Shown piece after piece: positions 10,985-21,360 of a stretch of DNA of 64,000 nucleotides. The stretch's first letter is position 1. Each line of letters starts with the position of its first letter. The translations under genes and the position numbers were made by a program. This DNA is from Papaver somniferum (lineage: Eukaryota > Streptophyta > Magnoliopsida > Ranunculales > Papaveraceae), in assembly GCF_003573695.1 (NCBI RefSeq), contig NW_020650971.1, forward strand, positions 62,984 through 126,983, in the 5' to 3' direction. Below the pieces are notes generated by a model. The model did not search any database, was not told the DNA's origin, and saw only the letters and a program-made list of their open reading frames with translations.

Positions 10985-11097
10985 CGCAAGAATGGAAACA
11001 GCCCGTGATCCCGCTGAATCTGCATGGATAAACTCAAGCGACATTGCAAGCTCAGAAAGCAACAAACCATCAGCAGCAAAGCATGTAATCAGTCTAT
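10985..11097 (-). CDS. Unrecognised exon-like block B
   Basis: A minus-strand open block after CTATAG and ending exactly at a strong donor (CTTGCG|GTAAGT). It contains CFAADGLLLSELAMSLEFI and HADSAGSRAVSILA. The composition and the splice borders look like a genuine coding exon of about 100 bp; the family is not recognised. It may be the exon upstream of block A. Confidence 0.3.
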
Positions 11098-11313
11098 AGC
11101 CAAGTCAGATGTGGAGAATACATAATTGAACCGAACCATAGATAAAGATAGAAGATTTATAAAGCCAGTAAGATTATCAAGTATCAATCTTTTACAAAAA
11201 AAGAAAAGCTTTTTGCACCACCAAACAAAAAAAAACACATACCGTCCCATCAGTAGCTAATTAAACATAATGAAAATAAATGCATAACTAAAATAAAAGG
11301 TCTTCTTCCATCG

Positions 11314-12043
11314 CTAAGCTTCTGGTGCATCTTCTAAGGGTAGAAGGCTATCACGAAACACAAACAATCCGTAATTAAACGGATTTCTCAGTTTTGGAAA
11401 TATACCACTGATGGTAATCTTCTGAAAAGATTTTTCAGTTCGATTATAAAGCCACAACTTTACGAAATCTCTTGAACTCAAGTTATCATCAAATGGAACC
11501 GGGTCTTGTATTATCAACTTCTTAGTCTCTTCAATTTCATTAACAGAGAGACAACGCCCTTCACTCCAAGCGATATGTCCATCAAATGGAACCGGGTCTG
11601 TAGACATGTTTGCTCTCTTCGTGCAATCATCATTTGAAATCCACAATTTTAGACATTTACCTTCTACTGTTCTGTTTGCTAAAGCGATATGTCCATCAAT
11701 TTGTACCAAATTTTCAGTCAGAATTGAAGTATGTCCCCCAAAAGATTCCATGATAAAACTAGGTATCTCAATATAGTTGTTACCGTTCCGCCTGTAGATT
11801 GAACCATTTGCATAAACAGCTTCTCTATACACTGAAACTGGTGGTATTTCATCAATTCGTCTCCATTGTTTCTCACCCACTGTGAAAACCTCGGAAAAGT
11901 ATTTTACATCCCCATGACTATAATCAGAGCAAATTTCTTTTGAAAGCTCCCACACACAAAGAACTTTATGCTTACGAGTAAGGGGATCAAATCCAAACCC
12001 AATACTTGGAATCATGATAGTATCACTGGGTTGTAGTGGAAGA
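11314..12043 (-). pseudogene. F-box gene 2, C-terminal part (split by copia insertion)
   Basis: The FBA half of an F-box protein: GFGFDPLTRKHKVLCVWEL, then the EVFTVGEKQWRRIDEIPPV strand pattern, QIDGHIALANR and CLKLWISNDD, ending LPLEDAPEA before the stop at 11314-11316. Each block has a counterpart in the intact F-box gene at 3988-5223 (GFGFDPSTK, DEVPPV, IDGHVALIDR, VKLWISDDD, LLPVEDAEKK). The 5' half lies at 17083-17471. The two halves are separated only by the copia element and one copy of its 5-bp target duplication, and the reading frame is continuous across the join, so the gene was open when the element arrived. An imperfect internal duplication is seen: DPVPFDGHIAWSEG and DPVPFDDNLSSRD. 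Confidence 0.8.
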
Positions 12044-12520
12044 TGTTAAAATTATAAACTTGATTTTAGAAGTGTCTAGAATTATCTAGGCCCAACTAGT
12101 CTATTGTAGATTAGTCCACAATACTCTAGCCCATCTAGAGGCTTCATGGCTATAAGGACCCAAGCTTACTAGAATATTCATGAATGTACAAAAGGTTCTA
12201 AACTATCTAGAAATATCTAGCACATGTTGTAGTTAGTTGGGATAGATATTTCTCTAGGGAGTTCTAGAGAATTCTTAGGTTGGCTATAAATAGGGAGGTA
12301 GTGCAACCAAGTGAAGGTGTAATTGAGTGAAAAACAAAGTTAGTGGTAAGGTGAGAATTAAAGGGAGTGTGTGTAAGAAGTAAGGTCTTGTACCACCAAA
12401 CAAAGTTTTGAGATCAATAAAATTTCATTTCTCTTAAACCAAAGTTGAGTGTCTGTGAGCCCATTCTCAAATCATTTTCAATACCCATTTAGCCCATTAA
12501 CTTCAAAATCATTTCCAACA
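12044..12520 (+). repeat. 5' LTR of copia-1
   Basis: Starts TGTTAAAATTATAAACTTG and ends ATTTCCAACA. It contains TATAAATA at 12285-12292 and many CTAGA words. Two mismatches to the 3' LTR were noticed (GGTTCT against GGCTCT, and CCAAAG against CCACAG). Confidence 0.95.
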
Positions 12521-12546
12521 AAGTGGTATCAGAGCCATAGATCCTA

Positions 12547-15500
12547 ATGGCTAGTGAAATGTTTCCGTTTCATGTACCTAAACTCACCAAAGATAACTAT
12601 GAAAATTGGAGTATCCAAATGAAGGCGTTATTAGGCTCGCAAGATGCATGGGAGATTGTAGAGAAAGGTTATGTTGAACCGGATGATGAAGCGGCGCTTC
12701 CGCAAAATGAAAAAGATGCGCTGCGCATTTCAAGAAAGAGAGACAAGAAGGCTCTCTACCTCATCTATCAAGGAATGGATGAGTCGTCATTCGAGAAGAT
12801 ATCAAGAGCCGCTAATGCAAAGAAAGCGTGGGAGATTTTGCAAAATTCATTCAAAGGCGTGGACAAAGTAAAGAAGGTGCGGTTGCAAACTCTAAGAGGT
12901 GAGTTCGAATCTCTCTCCATGAAAGAGTCCGAATTAATATCGGATTATTTTTCAAGAGTTTTAGTTGTTGTTAATCAACTAAGAAGAAATGGCGAGGTCA
13001 TGGGTGATAGTCGTGTGATTGAAAAAATACTACGGTCACTTGTTCCTAAATTCGACTATATCGTCGTTGCAATCGAGGAGTCCAAAGACGTTGAATCCAT
13101 GACCGTGGATGAGCTCATGGGATCTCTTCAAGCCCATGAAGAAAGAATGAGAAAGAGAAATAAAGAGGGAGCGGTAGAACAAGTTCTACAAGCTAAGCTT
13201 ACTTTAAAAGACAAAGGAGAGAGCTCTAGTAATAATGCTAGAGGAAGAGGACGTGGCTACTACGGCGGAAGAGAAAGAGGCAAGCAAAATAACGATGATC
13301 AGAGAGGCCAGAGGTCAAGCTCCACAAGAGGTCGTGGTAGAGGAAATAATTCATGGCGCAACAATAATAGGCCAAGGTATGACAAATCTCAAGTTGAATG
13401 CTATAATTGTCATAAGCTTGGTCATTATGCTTCGGACTGTCGATCTTCTTCAAATAATGTCGAGGAGAGAGCAAACTACGCTAGTAAAGAAAATCAAGAA
13501 GACCAGACCTTGTTGGTGGCATGCAAAGGAGGTGACTATGATGAAAACTGTACATGGGTGCTTGATACGGGAGCAAGCAACCATATGTGCGGCACGAAGG
13601 AAAAATTCGTGGAGCTTGATGAATCAGTTTCCGGCAATGTGACGTTTGGAAATGGAGCGAAAACTCCGGTGAATGGTCTTGGCAAAATTTTGATTCGATT
13701 AAAAAATGGAAGCCATCAATTTATTTCTAATGTTTATTATGTCCCTAACGTAAAAATGAATATATTAAGTTTGGGACAACTCTTAGAAAAGGGATATAGG
13801 ATGAACATGGAAAACCTTAGTCTTTTCATAAGAGATAGGAGAGGAAAACTAATTGCCAAAGTGCCAATGACGGGAAATAGGATGTTCTATCTGAACATTC
13901 AAAATGACATCGCGAGATGTCTGACTGCTTGTGTGAAAGACTCGTCATGGCTCTGGCATCTTAGATATGGACATCTAAATTTTGGAGGATTAAAGTTATT
14001 GTCCAAACAAAATATGGTTAGAGGTTTTCCAAGAATAGACCACCCGGATCAATTGTGCGAAGGATGTTTACTTGGAAAACATTTCAGAAAAAGTTTTCCT
14101 AAGGAAACACTGACGAGAGCCACAAAGCCACTGGAGTTAGTTCACACGGACGTTTGTGGACCAATAAAGCCAAGCTCGTATGGTGGAAATAACTATTTCC
14201 TCATATTTGTCGACGATTTTAGTCGAAAAACATGGGTTTATTTCTTGAAGCAAAAATCAGAGGTTTTCTCCAATTTCAAGAAATTTAAATCCATTGTGGA
14301 GAAAGAAAGCGGCTTCGAAATTGTGTCTATGAGATCAGATAGAGGAGGTGAATTTACCTCGAAGGAGTTCGAGTCTTACTGTGAAGACAATGGAATCCGT
14401 CGGCCTCTTACGGTTCCATATACACCTCAACAAAATGGAGTTGCCGAAAGGAGAAACAGGACAATTCTCAATATGGCTCGGAGTATGTTGAAGACAAAGA
14501 GAGTGCCCAGGGAGTTTTGGGCAGAAGCAGTTGACTGTGCGGTTTACCTGATAAACCGATGTCCCACAAAAAGCGTGTGGAACATGACTCCTTTAGAAGC
14601 ATGGAGCGGAGTGAAACCCGGCGTCTCACACTTACGAGTATTCGGAAGTATCGCATATGCTCATGTGCCGAACCAGCTGAGAACGAAGCTGGATGACAGG
14701 AGTGCCAAGTACATATTTATCGGTTATGACTCTCGGTCCAAGGGATACAAGTTGTACGATCCAATCAATAGAAAGGTCATCACAAGCAGAGATGTGGAGT
14801 TCGATGAAGAAGGCATCTGGGACTTCGGTGTTCAAGAAAAGGATTACAATTTTCTCCCTATCGTAGAAGAAGAAGAAGAACAACAACCACCGGTACCAGA
14901 ATCTCCAGCTAATACACCACCTCCGTCTCCTTCAGCGTTGCACCAAAATGATCCATCATCAGCAGATGAAAGCTCAAGCGAGAGGCCCTTACGGACGAGG
15001 AGTTTAAATGATATCTACGGAGACAATATATCTCTCTTTTGTCTCTTTGAAGATAGTGAACCAATAACTTTTGACGAAGCCGTGGAAAGTGAAAAATGGA
15101 GAAAGGCGATGAATGAAGAAATTAAGGCTATTGAGAAGAATAGCACCTGGGAGCTTGTAACACTTCCGAAAGGACAAAGAGCAATTGGAGTAAAGTGGGT
15201 GTACAAAGCCAAGAAAAACGCAAAAGGGGAGGTTGAAAGATACAAGGCAAGATTGGTAGTAAAAGGATATAACCAAAGAGAGGGCATCGACTATGATGAG
15301 GTATTTGCTCCTGTTGCTCGTCTTGAAACTATAAGATTAATTATCTCTCTAGCTGCCCAGAATAGATGGAAAGTCCATCAAATGGACGTCAAGTCTGCCT
15401 TTCTAAATGGGCATCTTGAAGAGACGGTATACGTCGAGCAGCCGCCGGGGTACGAAGTAAAAGGACAAGAAAATAAAGTCCTGAAGTTGAAAAAGGCTTT

Positions 15501-16593
15501 ATACGGCTTAAAACAAGCGCCGAGAGCATGGTATAGCAGAATCGACAAGTACTTCCAAGAAAATAATTTTAAGAAATGCCCACATGAACATGCTCTCTAT
15601 GTGAAGGTGGATGAAAAGGGAAATATGTTGCTCGTCTGCCTATATGTGGATGATTTGATCTTTACCGGCAATAATCCTACAATGTTCGAGGAGTTCAAGA
15701 AAACGATGACGAGAGAATTTGAGATGACGGACATTGGTCTTATGTCATACTATCTCGGGCTTGAAGTAAAACAACAAGAAAATGGAATATTTATATCTCA
15801 AGAAGGATATGCGAAGGAAATCCTTAAGAGATTTAAAATGGAGGAGTGTAATCCGGCAATTACTCCCGTGGAATGCGGAATCAAGCTATCAAAGATCGAT
15901 GAAGGAGAGAAGGTCAATCCGACTCTTTACAAGAGCCTTGTTGGAAGCTTGAGATACTTAACTTGTACAAGGCCAGATATTCTCTACGGAGTAGGACTAA
16001 TCAGTCGCTACATGGAAGCACCTACGGTTACCCATATGAAGACTGCCAAGAGAATTCTGCGCTACTTAAAAGGTACGCTTGATTTCGGTTTATTTTACTC
16101 GTCGTCAGACAAGTACAAACTCGTTGGATACAGCGACAGTGATTGGGCCGGAGATTTAGATGAAAGGAAAAGTACTACTGGTTTTGTATTTTTCCTCGGA
16201 GATACAGGCTTCACTTGGAGTTCGAAGAAGCAACCGATCGTCACGCTCTCCACTTGCGAAGCTGAGTACGTCGCAGCAGCATTGTGTGTTTGTCACGCGA
16301 TATGGCTAAGGAGTTTAATGAATGAACTTAAAATGGAGCAGGAAGAACCGACTACAGTATTTGTGGACAACAAGTCAGCAATAGCTTTAGCAAAGAATCC
16401 AGTGTTCCACGACCGCAGCAAGCACATCGACACACGGTACCATTTTATCCGAGAGTGCATATCGGAGAATAAGGTACAACTGAAATATACAAAGTCTCAA
16501 GACCAAGTTGCGGACATATTCACGAAACCTCTAAAGCACGAGGTCTTCGTCAGATTGCGAGAAATTCTTGGAGTTACTTCAAATCAAGTTTAA
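12547..16593 (+). CDS. Copia gag-pol polyprotein
   Basis: An intact frame of 1348 residues, a usual length for a plant copia polyprotein. Order: gag (UBN2-like, residues 1-240), an RG-rich stretch near 235-270, a CX2CX4HX4C zinc knuckle (C285, C288, H293, C298), aspartic protease DTGAS at 340-344, integrase zinc-binding region starting LWHLRYGH at 469, integrase catalytic D535, D598 and E634 ([10 protein letters not shown]), reverse transcriptase with KSAFLNG and the YVDD box at 1033-1036, and RNase H with YSDSDWAGD near 1195-1203 and CEAEY near 1237-1241. The gene order protease-integrase-RT-RNase H defines Ty1/copia. It is translated from genomic RNA and processed by its own protease in a cytoplasmic particle. 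The start lies 10 bp beyond the primer site. All catalytic residues I checked are present. Confidence 0.95.
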   Translation: MASEMFPFHVPKLTKDNYENWSIQMKALLGSQDAWEIVEKGYVEPDDEAALPQNEKDALRISRKRDKKALYLIYQGMDESSFEKISRAANAKKAWEILQNSFKGVDKVKKVRLQTLRGEFESLSMKESELISDYFSRVLVVVNQLRRNGEVMGDSRVIEKILRSLVPKFDYIVVAIEESKDVESMTVDELMGSLQAHEERMRKRNKEGAVEQVLQAKLTLKDKGESSSNNARGRGRGYYGGRERGKQNNDDQRGQRSSSTRGRGRGNNSWRNNNRPRYDKSQVECYNCHKLGHYASDCRSSSNNVEERANYASKENQEDQTLLVACKGGDYDENCTWVLDTGASNHMCGTKEKFVELDESVSGNVTFGNGAKTPVNGLGKILIRLKNGSHQFISNVYYVPNVKMNILSLGQLLEKGYRMNMENLSLFIRDRRGKLIAKVPMTGNRMFYLNIQNDIARCLTACVKDSSWLWHLRYGHLNFGGLKLLSKQNMVRGFPRIDHPDQLCEGCLLGKHFRKSFPKETLTRATKPLELVHTDVCGPIKPSSYGGNNYFLIFVDDFSRKTWVYFLKQKSEVFSNFKKFKSIVEKESGFEIVSMRSDRGGEFTSKEFESYCEDNGIRRPLTVPYTPQQNGVAERRNRTILNMARSMLKTKRVPREFWAEAVDCAVYLINRCPTKSVWNMTPLEAWSGVKPGVSHLRVFGSIAYAHVPNQLRTKLDDRSAKYIFIGYDSRSKGYKLYDPINRKVITSRDVEFDEEGIWDFGVQEKDYNFLPIVEEEEEQQPPVPESPANTPPPSPSALHQNDPSSADESSSERPLRTRSLNDIYGDNISLFCLFEDSEPITFDEAVESEKWRKAMNEEIKAIEKNSTWELVTLPKGQRAIGVKWVYKAKKNAKGEVERYKARLVVKGYNQREGIDYDEVFAPVARLETIRLIISLAAQNRWKVHQMDVKSAFLNGHLEETVYVEQPPGYEVKGQENKVLKLKKALYGLKQAPRAWYSRIDKYFQENNFKKCPHEHALYVKVDEKGNMLLVCLYVDDLIFTGNNPTMFEEFKKTMTREFEMTDIGLMSYYLGLEVKQQENGIFISQEGYAKEILKRFKMEECNPAITPVECGIKLSKIDEGEKVNPTLYKSLVGSLRYLTCTRPDILYGVGLISRYMEAPTVTHMKTAKRILRYLKGTLDFGLFYSSSDKYKLVGYSDSDWAGDLDERKSTTGFVFFLGDTGFTWSSKKQPIVTLSTCEAEYVAAALCVCHAIWLRSLMNELKMEQEEPTTVFVDNKSAIALAKNPVFHDRSKHIDTRYHFIRECISENKVQLKYTKSQDQVADIFTKPLKHEVFVRLREILGVTSNQV

Positions 16594-16600
16594 GGGCGGA

Positions 16601-17077
16601 TGTTAAAATTATAAACTTGATTTTAGAAGTGTCTAGAATTATCTAGGCCCAACTAGTCTATTGTAGATTAGTCCACAATACTCTAGCCCATCTAGAGGCT
16701 TCATGGCTATAAGGACCCAAGCTTACTAGAATATTCATGAATGTACAAAAGGCTCTAAACTATCTAGAAATATCTAGCACATGTTGTAGTTAGTTGGGAT
16801 AGATATTTCTCTAGGGAGTTCTAGAGAATTCTTAGGTTGGCTATAAATAGGGAGGTAGTGCAACCAAGTGAAGGTGTAATTGAGTGAAAAACAAAGTTAG
16901 TGGTAAGGTGAGAATTAAAGGGAGTGTGTGTAAGAAGTAAGGTCTTGTACCACCAAACAAAGTTTTGAGATCAATAAAATTTCATTTCTCTTAAACCACA
17001 GTTGAGTGTCTGTGAGCCCATTCTCAAATCATTTTCAATACCCATTTAGCCCATTAACTTCAAAATCATTTCCAACA
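16601..17077 (+). repeat. 3' LTR of copia-1
   Basis: A 477-bp copy of the 5' LTR, directly after the purine tract AAGGGCGGA. TATAAATA at 16842-16849. It ends ATTTCCAACA and is followed by the target duplication GAAGA (17078-17082). Confidence 0.95.
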
Positions 17078-17082
17078 GAAGA

Positions 17083-17471
17083 GAGGTGAAAATAGATGGT
17101 GTTTTTTGTCTTGTACTCAAGTTATAAATACGGGTGTTATAATTCGTTGGATCGAACAAGCAGAACAAGCCATTCAAGGGCTCTAGCATATCACTTTCGT
17201 CCCATTTAATTGAATCTACTAGAAAAGCTTCACCACCACTTTCAAAGCCAGATTTTGTTGAGAAGACGTTGATTGAACTATAACCATCAACAGCAACGAG
17301 AATTTGAGGTTTTCTTTTTACTTGATAAAGATGTAAATCTATGAATGAAGGGTTAGAGATAAGAGAATTCCAATTTCTACAAACAGATTTGAATGTGAGA
17401 AGAGTTTTAGCAGGAACATGGCTGAGTATATAATTTATTATTTCCTGGATTTTAATTTTCCTTCTCTGATC
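17083..17471 (-). pseudogene. F-box gene 2, N-terminal part (split by copia insertion)
   Basis: The F-box half of the gene continued at 11314-12043. The frame shows INYILSHVPAKTLLTFKSVC then RNWNSLI, a standard F-box that docks on SKP1/ASK. LNGLFCLFDPTNYNTRIYNL and STRQKTP follow, matching the start of the FBA region in the intact gene at 3988. The exon opens at an acceptor (TATTTTGCAG|GATCAG) with no in-frame ATG before the F-box, so the start codon should be in an upstream exon that I could not place. Joined across the insertion, the coding exon would encode about 372 residues, close to the family norm. With 5 kb of retrotransposon inside, the present gene cannot make the full protein. Confidence 0.8.
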
Positions 17472-17662
17472 CTGCAAAATAGATGGAATATTTTCAACTT
17501 CAAAGAAAACACATTTTAAGGAAAAATAAATAAATTCTCTTAATTACCAAGAATCATTAAATAATCCTGATCTCAATGAAAGTTGAATAACTAAATAGAT
17601 GAAGGCACAAAATATAGAAAATAAATACAAAAATATATATTGCTATAAATGGAACAGGAAGA

Positions 17663-17863
17663 TTAATTAGTACTTTGTATTTCTTTAGATAATATCGAAT
17701 GGTATGCTTTTCTCTTCATGTCTTTGCATACAAGTCGTAGGTTAGCAACAGTTTCAATTGGAACACTTTTCATGATAGTCTCAGCCACCTCTGCATACAT
17801 GAAAATAGTACCCAAAGGCTGTTGCGTTGCCAATCTCTCCGCCTTAAGTTGTGCCTGTCTTTT
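17663..17863 (-). CDS. Last exon of a small F-box-like gene
   Basis: The minus strand runs from an acceptor (CTTTTTTCAG) through KRQAQLKAERLATQQPLG, then TIFMYAEVAETIMKSVPIE, TVANLRLVCKDMKRKAYHSI and a TAA stop at 17663-17665. The segment around SVPIETVANLRLVCKDMKRK resembles an F-box core (compare LPVKSLVRFKSVSKTW). Its first 60 bp recur in every array unit (19874-19928 in unit 1), but there the exon is cut off just after the TIF codons. Only this copy, in the unique flank, is complete. The acceptor is phase 0, matching the donor of the exon at 20353-20189, so a transcript from unit 1 could splice to it. Function is unknown; a SKP1-binding adaptor is a guess. Confidence 0.4.
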   Translation of the reverse strand, partial: KRQAQLKAERLATQQPLGTIFMYAEVAETIMKSVPIETVANLRLVCKDMKRKAYHSILSKEIQSTN

Positions 17864-18290
17864 CTGAAAAAAGAGTTCAATTATGCCCTTATGTAACAGA
17901 TTATGTAACAGATTATGGGTTGTAAAATTCTGAAGAAAATCTTAACTTCATTGTATGTCTGCTAGATACAAACTACCTAACAGATTATGTGTATTGATTT
18001 GTTGATTTCATACAAAGTTGATTAATTCAAAACACATTGTATTAACTTTTCTTCTGTGAATTGATAGTTTTGTGGCCTACTTCTACGATATCATCATTAT
18101 ATTCATTGCATAATCGTTTCGATATTTTGGTTTACCAAAACCAGTGCATACAATATCACGAGGAATGCAATATGAACCATTTGCCTCCCACAAACTAGAA
18201 AATTAATACGCAATTCCAAAAAGATCATATTAGCACATATGTAATAAAATAATATTATCAATTAAAATGAATTACGAGAACAAGATACAA

Positions 18291-18641
18291 CCTTCTCATT
18301 ATCGTATCATGCAAATAGAAAGTTGAAAACATTTTTCATCTACATCGAAACCTTAAGTCTCACTTATTTATCTATGTAAAAACTTTGCAATTTGTTGCAT
18401 AGAAATCCGATGCTGGTTTACATTAGTCTCCTTTTGAAATTTCAACACAAAAATTAAATTAGAAAAAAACCGGCATTTTATAATACACATCAAACATAGT
18501 AGACTTGATTTAAGATGTAGATAAAGAAGATTACCTCAGTTAGTACGAGATTCATCGAATACTCTGCATAATCTAAGTTTCCTGACATTTCACATCATAT
18601 GTTATGGTAAATGCCAAACATCTTGTCGTATGTTCGTGATA
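18291..18641 (-). pseudogene. Dead proteasome beta-like exons in array unit 1
   Basis: The block 18641-18535 is the counterpart of the left-edge exon 997-891: the same 107-bp length, the same AG acceptor and GT donor positions, and alignable KMFGIYHNI then a TGA stop where the left-edge gene has Trp. The block 18441-18294 matches the next exon (377-234), with QQIAKFLHR in one frame and FLFA*YDNE in another, so it carries stops and at least one frame shift. Exon order and strand match the left-edge gene. The corresponding 107-bp exons in the other units are 21961-22067, 25387-25493, 28813-28919 and 32491-32597; units 2-4 keep TGG but have an in-frame TAG (GCATAG). Confidence 0.6.
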
Positions 18642-19865
18642 CTGTAATATTAAACAACCCATAATTTTCTCAAATTTCTGTGTAGGGTTTAGAGAATAAA
18701 ATCATAATCTCCACCGGATATGTTCATTCTAGAACGGTATAAACATATTCTTTAATAACAACTAATAATCTACAATTTTACATTCCTAACTTTCCAAAAT
18801 TCCAAACAGACTACTTGAAATCTAAGCATAAAAAGAGAAGCATTCATGATCAAACCTTTAGTCAAATTTCACCAAATGTTATTTCTTGAATTTAAGGAAA
18901 AATCATACATCTAGAACATAAGACTCACTCATAATCAATTTCATGAATCGTGAAGAAAAGAGCTACCAAAAACACCATACTTATCTCGAAAATGGATTAA
19001 TTAACATAAGTATCGAATATTCCTGACATAAACAAAAGCATAACAAATAAACATTATATTGGAATACATAATGATTTTCGGTCCATTATAATGAAGCTAC
19101 CTACATAAAATAATAAATTGACATTATAATAAAGAAACAATATTGATGATTATATGAATTATATCAAACTAAACCTAGTTCTTATACATATACAGACAGA
19201 AATGAATTTTCTAACATACTTTGAACATTTTTAAATAAAAAATTGTTCTCATGATTGGATGTATATACTCGGACACAAATGTATTAAAAACACGTAGCTA
19301 CTAAATATTCATAATAAGGAAAAATATTTTTACCCAAACTTAGAAAAGAGTTTAAAGATGAGATATCTATAGAAGAAAGATTTGGAAGTATGTCTTTGTT
19401 TGGATTGCAAAAAAGATGACACATGATCACTTAGATTATCCTGAACCATAGTTAAATTTTTGGTCGACAGTATGACCAAAAAAAGGTGCATTTTTAGGAA
19501 GAGGTGAAGTGGAGATATTTTTTTTTTGTTAATTATCAGTGGAATTTGGTTAGCAAGTGATGTTTTGACGATATCATTGTTGTGTATGTGCCTGGGTTGG
19601 ATTTGGATGTTGTGTATACGCTCATCCATGCAAGGTCTTGTAATCTTTCAATGAGGTAAAAGATTTTGTTTTTAGGGACGGACTAAGTAATGTGACTTGA
19701 CATTCGTTTTTTCTTTGTATAAAATTCTAATACAAATATATCTACTTTCAATTCATAGAGTAAGGGATAAAAACACCAAGTATATTCAATTCATATAGAA
19801 AAAAAAGACCTCATAATTACCAACAACAATTAAAAAGTCCAGAAAAAAAATAATACCCAAAGGCT

Positions 19866-19950
19866 GAAAATAGTACCCAAAGGCTGTTGCGTTGCCAATC
19901 TCTCCGCCTTAAGCTGTGCCTGTTTTTTCTGAAAAGAGAATTCAATTATG
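19866..19950 (-). repeat. Truncated copy of the small gene's last exon in array unit 1
   Basis: About 80 bp duplicate 17803-17885 (GAAAATAGTACCCAAAGGC through the acceptor and into the intron). The exon frame KKQAQLKAERLATQQPLG is kept up to TIF and then breaks into a short repetition of the ACCCAAAGGCTGAAAATAGT type. Each array unit has this block (23292, 26718 and 30143 onward in units 2-4). Units 1-2 read CTGTTTTTTCTG at the acceptor and units 3-4 CTGTCTTTTCTG, like the unique flank. Confidence 0.55.
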
Positions 19951-20188
19951 AACAGCTTGAATCCAGAAATAAAGAAAGTCTTCTGCTGGTTGGCATTTTA
20001 GAATTGAATGTTCAAAAAAGAAAAAAGCTCAATTTACATTCACTTACTTCATCTTGTATACTCTGGTGGTCATCTACCAATCTCCGTAAAATATAGTGAA
20101 TTAACAATTGCGTACAAGGACAACATTCAAGGGTGGGAAAACAAAAATGAAATAAAAAAAATTATGGTAGAAAATATAAATAAATTAC

Positions 20189-20353
20189 CTTGTTTCGTAA
20201 CTTGTAGCCCACATATAGTCGTAGATAATCATTATCGTAGAAATTCCAGCATGAACACCATAACTGGTTAACAGATTTAACTGGTAGTTTATTGGCAATG
20301 ATTTGGACAACATTAGTTTGTTCAAATATTTTCAGAAGCGTTGTATTGTCTCC
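20189..20353 (-). CDS. F-box-like exon of the small gene in array unit 1
   Basis: A 165-bp (55-codon) exon with acceptor TTTTAG|GGAGAC and donor AACAAG|GTAATT, both phase 0. It reads KIFEQTNVVQIIANKLPVKS then VNQLWCSCWNFYD, an F-box core. Upstream at 20474-20469 an ATGGGG is followed directly by a GTAAAT donor in phase, a likely first coding exon. The downstream partner in phase 0 is the truncated exon at 19928-19874 or the complete one at 17863-17663. A model of exons 20474-20469, 20353-20189 and 17863-17663 gives a protein of about 124 residues with two F-box-like cores. Identical exons lie at 23615-23779, 27041-27205 and 30466-30630, but none of those has a complete last exon next to it. 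Confidence 0.4.
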
Positions 20354-21015
20354 CTAAAATTGATGAGCAAGGAGTCAAATCAATCATCATCATAAGATCA
20401 TAAACCCAAAAAATTAACGCATTCAATTGATGAAAAATAATAAATGAAGAAAGTGAAAAGCAATTTACCCCCATTCTTTAAGGCGGCGGTGTTTGGATTT
20501 TCACTTCTCCTTTTTCTTCTCTCTGTGACTGGTAACAAGAGATAGGGATATGAACACTCACTAAGAAGATAAGATACACGCGTCACTTTTTTGGTGGGTG
20601 ATATCTTTTTAGTTTCCCTTTTACGCCCTTATGCCTTGTTTGTATTTACCATCTTTTATCTTCTTTCTAGTCAAAACTATTAAGAGCTTCGATTAATTTA
20701 CCTCTCTCTCTGTCCCATTTAACAAATTTTTAATTAAGAGCTTTAATCCTTTTACCGTCAATTAATTTACATCTCTCTCTGTCCCATTTAACAAATTTTT
20801 TTTTCATTTCATTAGTATAGAAGAATTAGTGTGGTGGCAAGAGAAAACTCAATTCATTTTTTGAATTTCTAATGTCTCAATAAAAAAATTTATAAGCTTT
20901 GTTAACTGGTTTTAGCATAAGAATGAAAAGGAGGAACTTTACAAATTCATACATCCAAAGATCACATCTGTATAAGGAAGAGGATTCCGAAATCAATCTA
21001 TTATACAGTACTTCC

Positions 21016-21316
21016 TCACAGAGAGAAGGAAAAAAAACCTCCAGAGAATGCTGCAATCTTGCCATCAGATACCACGGACAGGTTTCCAACACTTGCGGAT
21101 ATCAAATGCTCGTCATGACTTACATGTATCAGCGCCTTCACAGAATTCCAAATCCATGCCCAGACGCAACAATGAGACGGGCAAAACCCAACTTGTGAAT
21201 CGGTCTCCATTGATAATATCTGACAGAAAACAATTATGACTCGGACAGTTTGTCAACCAAAGATAGGCCCTGACGAAGTGTACATACATAGGTTGGAGTG
21301 TAAGATTCCCGTACAC
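21016..21316 (-). other. Open, possibly coding block near the end of each unit
   Basis: Two overlapping minus-strand frames are open here. One contains WIWNSVKALIHVSHDEHLIS and VSDGKIAAFSGG, which faintly recalls a WD-repeat-like beta strand pattern. No ATG-to-stop gene model is convincing. The block is repeated without change in the other units (24442-24742, 27868-28168, and 31615-31846 after the gap). Confidence 0.2.
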
Positions 21317-21360
21317 CCAAAGAACCCAAGTCAGATCCCAGTTAGGACTCCTTGGAAAAG

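Larger units (their letters stand above)
12044..17077 (+). mobile_element. Complete Ty1/copia LTR retrotransposon (copia-1)
   Basis: A 5034-bp element with 477-bp LTRs (12044-12520 and 16601-17077) that begin TG and end CA. I count two differences between them. A 5-bp target duplication GAAGA flanks it (12039-12043 and 17078-17082). The primer-binding site TGGTATCAGAGCC (12524-12536) matches the 3' end of initiator-Met tRNA, as in most plant copia elements. A short purine tract AAGGGCGGA precedes the 3' LTR. A TATAAATA box lies at 12285-12292 in the 5' LTR. The single polyprotein frame is undamaged, so the copy is potentially autonomous. It inserted into F-box gene 2 in the opposite orientation. 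Confidence 0.95.
17935..21360. repeat. Array unit 1 (left edge)
   Basis: The most divergent of the full units over its first 700 bp. It alone has TGA in place of the conserved Trp codon in the proteasome-like exon and lacks the TAG found in the other units. Its left border (about 17931-17937) abuts unique sequence holding the complete last exon of the small F-box-like gene. From about 19300 onward it is essentially identical to unit 2. Confidence 0.9.

Noticed and set aside
13235..13642. Alternative frame of 135 residues inside copia-1
   Set aside because: Shadow of the intact polyprotein in another frame.
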